DNA of 64,000 nucleotides from Planctomycetota bacterium (GTDB taxonomy: Bacteria > Planctomycetota > UBA1135 > JACQFD01): NCBI GenBank assembly GCA_016200225.1, contig JACQFD010000007.1, forward strand, positions 22,969-86,968, given 5' to 3'. The position numbers and the translations under genes are program-made. Positions 59,796 to 64,000 of this stretch are shown piece after piece; positions within the stretch are counted from its first letter, which is position 1; each line of letters opens with the position of its first letter. The notes under the pieces were generated by a model. The model saw only the letters and a program-made list of their open reading frames with translations, ran no database searches and was not told where the DNA came from.

Positions 59796-61505
59796 ATGCC
59801 CGTGTCTATAACTTTGTTGTTCGTATTGATACAAACCGCTCCGGCGCCGGCCGCCTCGGGGCCGGCGAGCCGCCCCGCGCAAAATATACAATTGATCGAA
59901 GTCGACGCAGTTCAGGCCGGCATCGATTTTGTACATAAAACGGGGGCGTCCGGACAGAAATTCGTCGTTGAAACGATGGGCTCCGGCGTCGGCGTTTTCG
60001 ACGCCGACGGCGACGGAAATCTCGATATTTACTTTGCGCAGGGCGCGCCGCTGCCGGGCTGCGCCGAATTCGATTCGCGGTCAAAATTGTATCTTGGCGA
60101 CGGCAATTGGCACTTCCGCGACGCGTCGGATTCGTCGGGCTGCGCCGATGCGGGCTACGCGATGGGCGTCGCGGTGGGCGATATTAATAATGACGGCAAT
60201 CTGGACATGTACGTGAGCGCCTACGGCCGCGGACATTTATTCTTAAATAAGGGTTCCGCCAAATTCGTCGATATTACCGAAAGCTCAGGCGTGATCGCCG
60301 CGGGATTTCTTTCGTCGGCGGCGTTCGGCGATCTCGACCGCGACGGATTTGTGGATTTGTATATAGCAAATTATCTTGATCTTGATGAAGTTAAGAAAAA
60401 TCCGTATTGTGGCAAACATCTGCCGGGCGGGAGAGCTTACTGCTCGCCGCACGCGTTTTCCGGCGGCAGGGATTTTCTGTACAAAAATCTGAAAAACGGT
60501 TCGTTTCAGGACGTTTCGGCGGAGACGGGCGTCGCCCGCGCGGGAAAAACCGATGGAAAAGGCCTCGGCGTCGTCATGAGCGATTTCGACGGCGACGGCA
60601 ATCTTGATATTGCCGTCGCGAACGATTCATGCGCGAATTATTTATATAAAAACAATGGAAATTGGAAGTTTACTGAAATCGCCGCGGTGGCGGGCGTCGC
60701 GTTCGCGGAGGATGGGCAGGAGCGCGCCGGAATGGGGATCGATGCGGCCGACGTCGACGGCGACGGAAAACCCGAATTGTTTATTACAAATCTCGCGGCG
60801 GAACCGAATTCGTTATTTCATAACGTCGGCAACATGATTTTCGACGATTGGAGCGGCGTTTCCGGCCTCGGCCCTCCGTCGATCCCATTTGTAGGCTTCG
60901 GCTGCGGGCTCGTGGACCTCGACGGCGACGGCGATCGCGACGCAATTGTAGTGAACGGGCATATTCTCGACAACGCGGAATTATTTGGAGATATGTCGCC
61001 CTATCGCCAGCGCCCTCTCGTTTTCGAAAATATTAATAAAGGGAAATTTCGACTGATAAAGAGCGATCTCCCGTTCTTCGCGACGCCGCGCGTTCTGCGG
61101 GGCCTCGCTTTCGGCGATTTCGATCACGATGGCGATGTCGACGCGGTCGCGTCGCCGCCCGAAGGCAGGCCTGTATTGCTAAGAAACGAAAGCGCGCCGT
61201 CCAACGGTAGAATTATTATTCGATTTAAAGCTACAATTTCGAACCGATCCGCGATCGGCGTCAAAGTCGAGTGGCAATGCGCCGGCGCTGTGTTCAGCGC
61301 GCAGACAAAGACGGGATTTTCTTACTTATCGTCGTCCGATGTCGATTTGGCGATCGGCTGCGGCACCGCGGACCGCGTCGACCGGATTTCGGTCACCTGG
61401 CCGTCGGGCAAGAAAAGTGAATTTAAGAATCTCGCCGCGAATCATACTTTTGAGATCACGGAATCGAATGAGATGCGCGACGTCGGGACTCTCCGTAACC
61501 GTTGA
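59796..61505 (+). CDS. CRTAC1-like protein: FG-GAP/VCBS repeats with ASPIC/UnbV end
   Basis: A 569-residue secreted protein. A signal peptide (SITLLFVLIQTAPAPAA) is followed by a seven-bladed integrin-like propeller with calcium loops DADGDGNLD, DINNDGNLD, DLDRDGFVD, DFDGDGNLD, DVDGDGKPE, DLDGDGDRD and DFDHDGDVD. The ASPIC/UnbV end lies at about 465-555 with NRSAIGVKVEW and VDRISVTWPSGKKSEFKNL. Cysteines are few but paired (YCGKHL and YCSPHAF). Bacterial homologues have no settled biochemical role; calcium-dependent binding is inferred from the loops. It follows the TPR gene by ten bases. Confidence 0.92.
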   Translation: MPVSITLLFVLIQTAPAPAASGPASRPAQNIQLIEVDAVQAGIDFVHKTGASGQKFVVETMGSGVGVFDADGDGNLDIYFAQGAPLPGCAEFDSRSKLYLGDGNWHFRDASDSSGCADAGYAMGVAVGDINNDGNLDMYVSAYGRGHLFLNKGSAKFVDITESSGVIAAGFLSSAAFGDLDRDGFVDLYIANYLDLDEVKKNPYCGKHLPGGRAYCSPHAFSGGRDFLYKNLKNGSFQDVSAETGVARAGKTDGKGLGVVMSDFDGDGNLDIAVANDSCANYLYKNNGNWKFTEIAAVAGVAFAEDGQERAGMGIDAADVDGDGKPELFITNLAAEPNSLFHNVGNMIFDDWSGVSGLGPPSIPFVGFGCGLVDLDGDGDRDAIVVNGHILDNAELFGDMSPYRQRPLVFENINKGKFRLIKSDLPFFATPRVLRGLAFGDFDHDGDVDAVASPPEGRPVLLRNESAPSNGRIIIRFKATISNRSAIGVKVEWQCAGAVFSAQTKTGFSYLSSSDVDLAIGCGTADRVDRISVTWPSGKKSEFKNLAANHTFEITESNEMRDVGTLRNR

Positions 61506-61594
61506 AAAATAATCCCGCCACGAAATTCGGGAGCCCGAACGCGAACGATCGAAGATTCGGCGAAACCTTCCTCTGCGGTCCTCTATTGGGGGGT

Positions 61595-61612
61595 GAATGG
61601 CTGATGCCATTC
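61595..61612. repeat. Inverted repeat downstream of the CRTAC1 gene
   Basis: GAATGGC-TGAT-GCCATTC, a perfect seven-base stem with a four-base loop, lies 90 bases after the CRTAC1 stop. It is in the 252-base gap 61506-61757. The bases after it on the plus strand (GTTCCTATTC) are not a T-tract, so a weak terminator or a regulator site are both possible. Confidence 0.4.
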
Positions 61613-61757
61613 GTTCCTATTCGGAATTCGCCGGTTGACGTATCAGCGAATCCTGTATGAGAATTGATGATTCGTGTCCCGACTCCGCAGGTCTGGCACT
61701 CTGCACCATTCGCATTCACCTAACTTCTCTCGCTTCAACCCAACACGCTTCTGCGGC

Positions 61758-64000
61758 ATGGACGATCTAAAAATCCTCCGTGCCCGACTGAATCCCATGC
61801 GAAAACCGATTTATCGAAATCTCTGGCTTGTCGCTGGCGCAGCCGGTGCTTTCAGCACCCTGACGACCCAAGGCTACAGCCAATTCACAAATGTTAGTTC
61901 CGGCACGATCCCGCAAATCGGTCTTGCCACCGAGGCCGCCAAATTTGGCGACTGGGACGGAGACGGCGACCTTGACATGGTCTGGGCGAACGGCGGCGAC
62001 CTCGGCAATCAGCAGAGCAAGATCATCCGTAATGGAACCGCCGGCGGCGCGGGTACCGGCGTCTTTTTTGACGTCACAGCGTCCATGTTTTTGAAGAACC
62101 CCACGACGGTTCTCATGAGCCAGTCGTCACGTGACGTGCAGCCGGTCGACGTGGACAACGACGGCGACCTCGATTTTTATATGTCGAACCACTCGATGCA
62201 GGCAAACCAGTCGAATACGTGGTTCATCAACCAGGGTCTCGCACAGGGTGGGGTGCAGGGCAAATTCATCCTCGACATGAGCCGTTGGGTTGGCGTCGGT
62301 GTTTCCGGATCGTCGGGCTCGTCGGTCCCAGCCGCGCAGAAAATCACTAGCGGCGACTTTGCGGGAGGTTTCGTTGACTGGAGCTGTCAGTGCGACTTTG
62401 CGGACGCGGATCTCGACGGTGACTGGGACCTACTCCACACATCCTATGGCGTGAATTTCGACGCTACCGTGATGACTCGTTTGTTTTTGAATCAAACGGG
62501 AACATCCGGATCGTTAACATCCCTTGGTTTTTTCCAAGAGTACAATCCCTCGGGCGCGATTTCGAACAACCCGACTCTGCCATCGGGAAGCCAGGCCGGC
62601 TTTGTCGAAGGAAGCCAAGTTAATGATACTACAAAAATCGATGGAACCGAACACGATATTACAAATGTATCGCTCGACGCCGACTTTAGTGATATCGACG
62701 GTGACTTTGATAATGATATTTTCGCGAATTCCCGCGACACGATTTCCCGATTCTGGAGCAACCGTTTTTTCGAAAACGGCGGAAGCACGGGAGCTGGCAG
62801 CAGCCGCGCGTATCGTGACGTCACCAATCAGTGGGGCGTCAACGGACTCGATACTGAATTCGGAAATAACTATGACGCCGACATCAACGACATGGACAAT
62901 GACGGTGATACCGACGGATATTTCCTTGGCTACAGCGGCGCAACTAGCGACGAGTGGCGCCTCAACGATGGAACGGGCGTCATGGGCGCGGGATTGTTAG
63001 TTCCAAGCTCAAGCAATGACGACAACGAAATCGACTGGGTTGACTGGGATAACGACAATGATCCCGATCCCTTCGTTTCCGCGTTCTCGGGCTCGGATCG
63101 CCTTTACAAGAATATGTTTATCGAGTCCGGAAGTGTAAATTTGACGCTTTCCAGCACGGGAACCACAAACGGGACGCGCACGCTCGGCGCCGACGTCGGC
63201 GACTATGATAATGACGGCGACGCCGACATCATTTGTGCGGAGGACGCAGCGAGTAACGAAGTCCTTCTTCGCAGCAACGGGACGCCCGACGCCTGGGCTC
63301 CCCGCGTTGTGAATATTCTACAGCTCGCGAATGGCACGCCTTCTTCCCAGCCGCGTCGCGTTGTTGCACGTGCTTATGACAATTCGAACCAAGAGCATTT
63401 CATCCACGGCAGCGGAACGCTTGAATTTACGGTTGACGGTGTGACGCATGTAATCCCCGCGAAGTATGCAGGCGGCAATCTCTGGCTTGCATGGCTGCCT
63501 GGATATTGGTGCGGCAACATTACTTACAAAATGAAAGTTAAGGATCGCAAAGGTAATGAAGGCACGTCTGCGACAAAGAGCGTAACAATTACGCCGGCTG
63601 GCTTCTCGACCTTCGGTTCTTCGATCCCCGGCTGTCATGGCGCGATGACGGTCGGCGTCAATTCCTGCCCGACCGTTAACAATTCCGAGTTTGCGATGAC
63701 CTGCACAGGCGGTCCGCTCGACATGGTCACACAACTTTGTCTTGCGACGAACAGCCAGGGTACGGGCCTCGATGAATTCGGCGTCGGATTGCCGATCTGG
63801 GCCGACTTCTTCTTTGCAACAGACGCGTACGGTCTCGACGCTTTAAATGACGGAACAGGCAAACTCACGGCTTCCGCCGTGATTCCCAACAATCCGTTGC
63901 TCGCCGGCGCGATGTATTACTTCCAAATCATCGTCGGCGACGTCGGTTGTGGACAGGTCCTCTCGACTTCGGGCGGCGGCATGCTGACGATTCAGCCGTA
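61758..64000 (+). CDS. Large secreted FG-GAP/VCBS-repeat protein, C-terminus outside window
   Basis: An open frame from ATG 61758 (or ATG 61797, which leaves a cleaner signal peptide) to the window edge, 747 codons without a stop. The signal segment is NLWLVAGAAGAFSTL ending near QGYSQ. Calcium loops follow: DWDGDGDLD, DVDNDGDLD, DADLDGDWD, DIDGDFDND, DMDNDGDTD, DWDNDNDPD and DYDNDGDAD. After about residue 520 there is a beta domain, then from about 615 a Cys-containing module beginning SIPGCHGAMTVGVNSCP with IWADFFFATDAYG and IIVGDVGCGQ. I recall similar Cys/Gly C-terminal modules on secreted proteins of some Planctomycetota. Codon choice (more GGT, GCA, ACT, CGT; fewer AT-only runs) differs from the neighbours. 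Confidence 0.83.
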   Translation, partial: MDDLKILRARLNPMRKPIYRNLWLVAGAAGAFSTLTTQGYSQFTNVSSGTIPQIGLATEAAKFGDWDGDGDLDMVWANGGDLGNQQSKIIRNGTAGGAGTGVFFDVTASMFLKNPTTVLMSQSSRDVQPVDVDNDGDLDFYMSNHSMQANQSNTWFINQGLAQGGVQGKFILDMSRWVGVGVSGSSGSSVPAAQKITSGDFAGGFVDWSCQCDFADADLDGDWDLLHTSYGVNFDATVMTRLFLNQTGTSGSLTSLGFFQEYNPSGAISNNPTLPSGSQAGFVEGSQVNDTTKIDGTEHDITNVSLDADFSDIDGDFDNDIFANSRDTISRFWSNRFFENGGSTGAGSSRAYRDVTNQWGVNGLDTEFGNNYDADINDMDNDGDTDGYFLGYSGATSDEWRLNDGTGVMGAGLLVPSSSNDDNEIDWVDWDNDNDPDPFVSAFSGSDRLYKNMFIESGSVNLTLSSTGTTNGTRTLGADVGDYDNDGDADIICAEDAASNEVLLRSNGTPDAWAPRVVNILQLANGTPSSQPRRVVARAYDNSNQEHFIHGSGTLEFTVDGVTHVIPAKYAGGNLWLAWLPGYWCGNITYKMKVKDRKGNEGTSATKSVTITPAGFSTFGSSIPGCHGAMTVGVNSCPTVNNSEFAMTCTGGPLDMVTQLCLATNSQGTGLDEFGVGLPIWADFFFATDAYGLDALNDGTGKLTASAVIPNNPLLAGAMYYFQIIVGDVGCGQVLSTSGGGMLTIQP

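Noticed and set aside
1..64000. CRISPR array, insertion sequence, integrase or prophage
   Set aside because: No regularly spaced repeats, transposase or phage-type proteins were recognised on either strand.

Overview
The window reads as a chromosomal segment of a Gram-negative, flagellated, GC-rich bacterium. Outer-membrane-type lipoproteins, an MltA transglycosylase and a fliK-flgD-flgE set support this. The lineage is most likely Planctomycetota or a relative. That is inferred from gene style, not from a marker gene: an ECF sigma factor translationally coupled to a Ser/Thr kinase with TPRs, a polyamine-synthase-like methyltransferase fused to a transporter-like membrane half and TPRs, a TPR + CRTAC1 (ASPIC/UnbV) pair, prenyltransferase-repeat and FG-GAP proteins, and large carboxypeptidase-regulatory-like surface proteins. 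No rRNA, tRNA, CRISPR array, IS element or prophage gene was seen.

Layout. 0-6.1 kb: a secreted beta-propeller (cut by the window edge), an AlaX-type alanyl-tRNA editing hydrolase, and two membrane-anchored carboxypeptidase-regulatory-like proteins. 12.8-6.1 kb (minus strand): a tight seven-gene membrane operon of a YcfL-like lipoprotein, two SPFH/Band-7 proteins, ABC ATPase, ABC-2 permease, a GldG-like protein and a DUF4340 protein. 13-24 kb: mutS, an AsmA-like protein, a DUF2752 protein, the sigma/kinase pair, a P-type cation ATPase and an HDOD protein. 24.2-27.9 kb: fliK-flgD-flgE. 28-34.2 kb (minus): aldo/keto reductase; an NTP-transferase-like/XdhC/PlsC coupled trio; a methyltransferase with a small lipoprotein; and a flippase-like membrane protein fused to a DinB-like domain.

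34.3-42.6 kb: mltA, an M13 metallopeptidase, a membrane protein joining a sigma-like region to anti-sigma zinc fingers, and a complete dapC-dapD-dapE succinylase operon for diaminopimelate (lysine and peptidoglycan). 42.6-49.4 kb: a LolD/MacB-like ABC exporter with an S41 peptidase, a prenyltransferase-repeat protein and a macrodomain protein. 49.6-53 kb: a histidine kinase with a degenerate receiver, divergent from an HD-GYP response regulator, then a DJ-1/PfpI-like protein without its cysteine. 53-64 kb: a third carboxypeptidase-regulatory-like protein, a COG0731-type radical SAM enzyme, the membrane polyamine-synthase-like protein, the TPR/CRTAC1 pair, and an FG-GAP protein running off the right edge with visibly different codon habits.

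Genome style: same-strand genes often overlap as ATGA or GTGA. Nine convergent pairs are separated by only 3-27 AT-rich bases without terminator hairpins. GC-rich genes are peppered with AT-only runs of 9-15 bases. Several starts appear to be GTG or TTG and Shine-Dalgarno sequences are sparse, so start positions carry more uncertainty than the gene calls. The strongest candidate for an undescribed system is the SPFH/GldFG-like operon at 6.1-12.8 kb.
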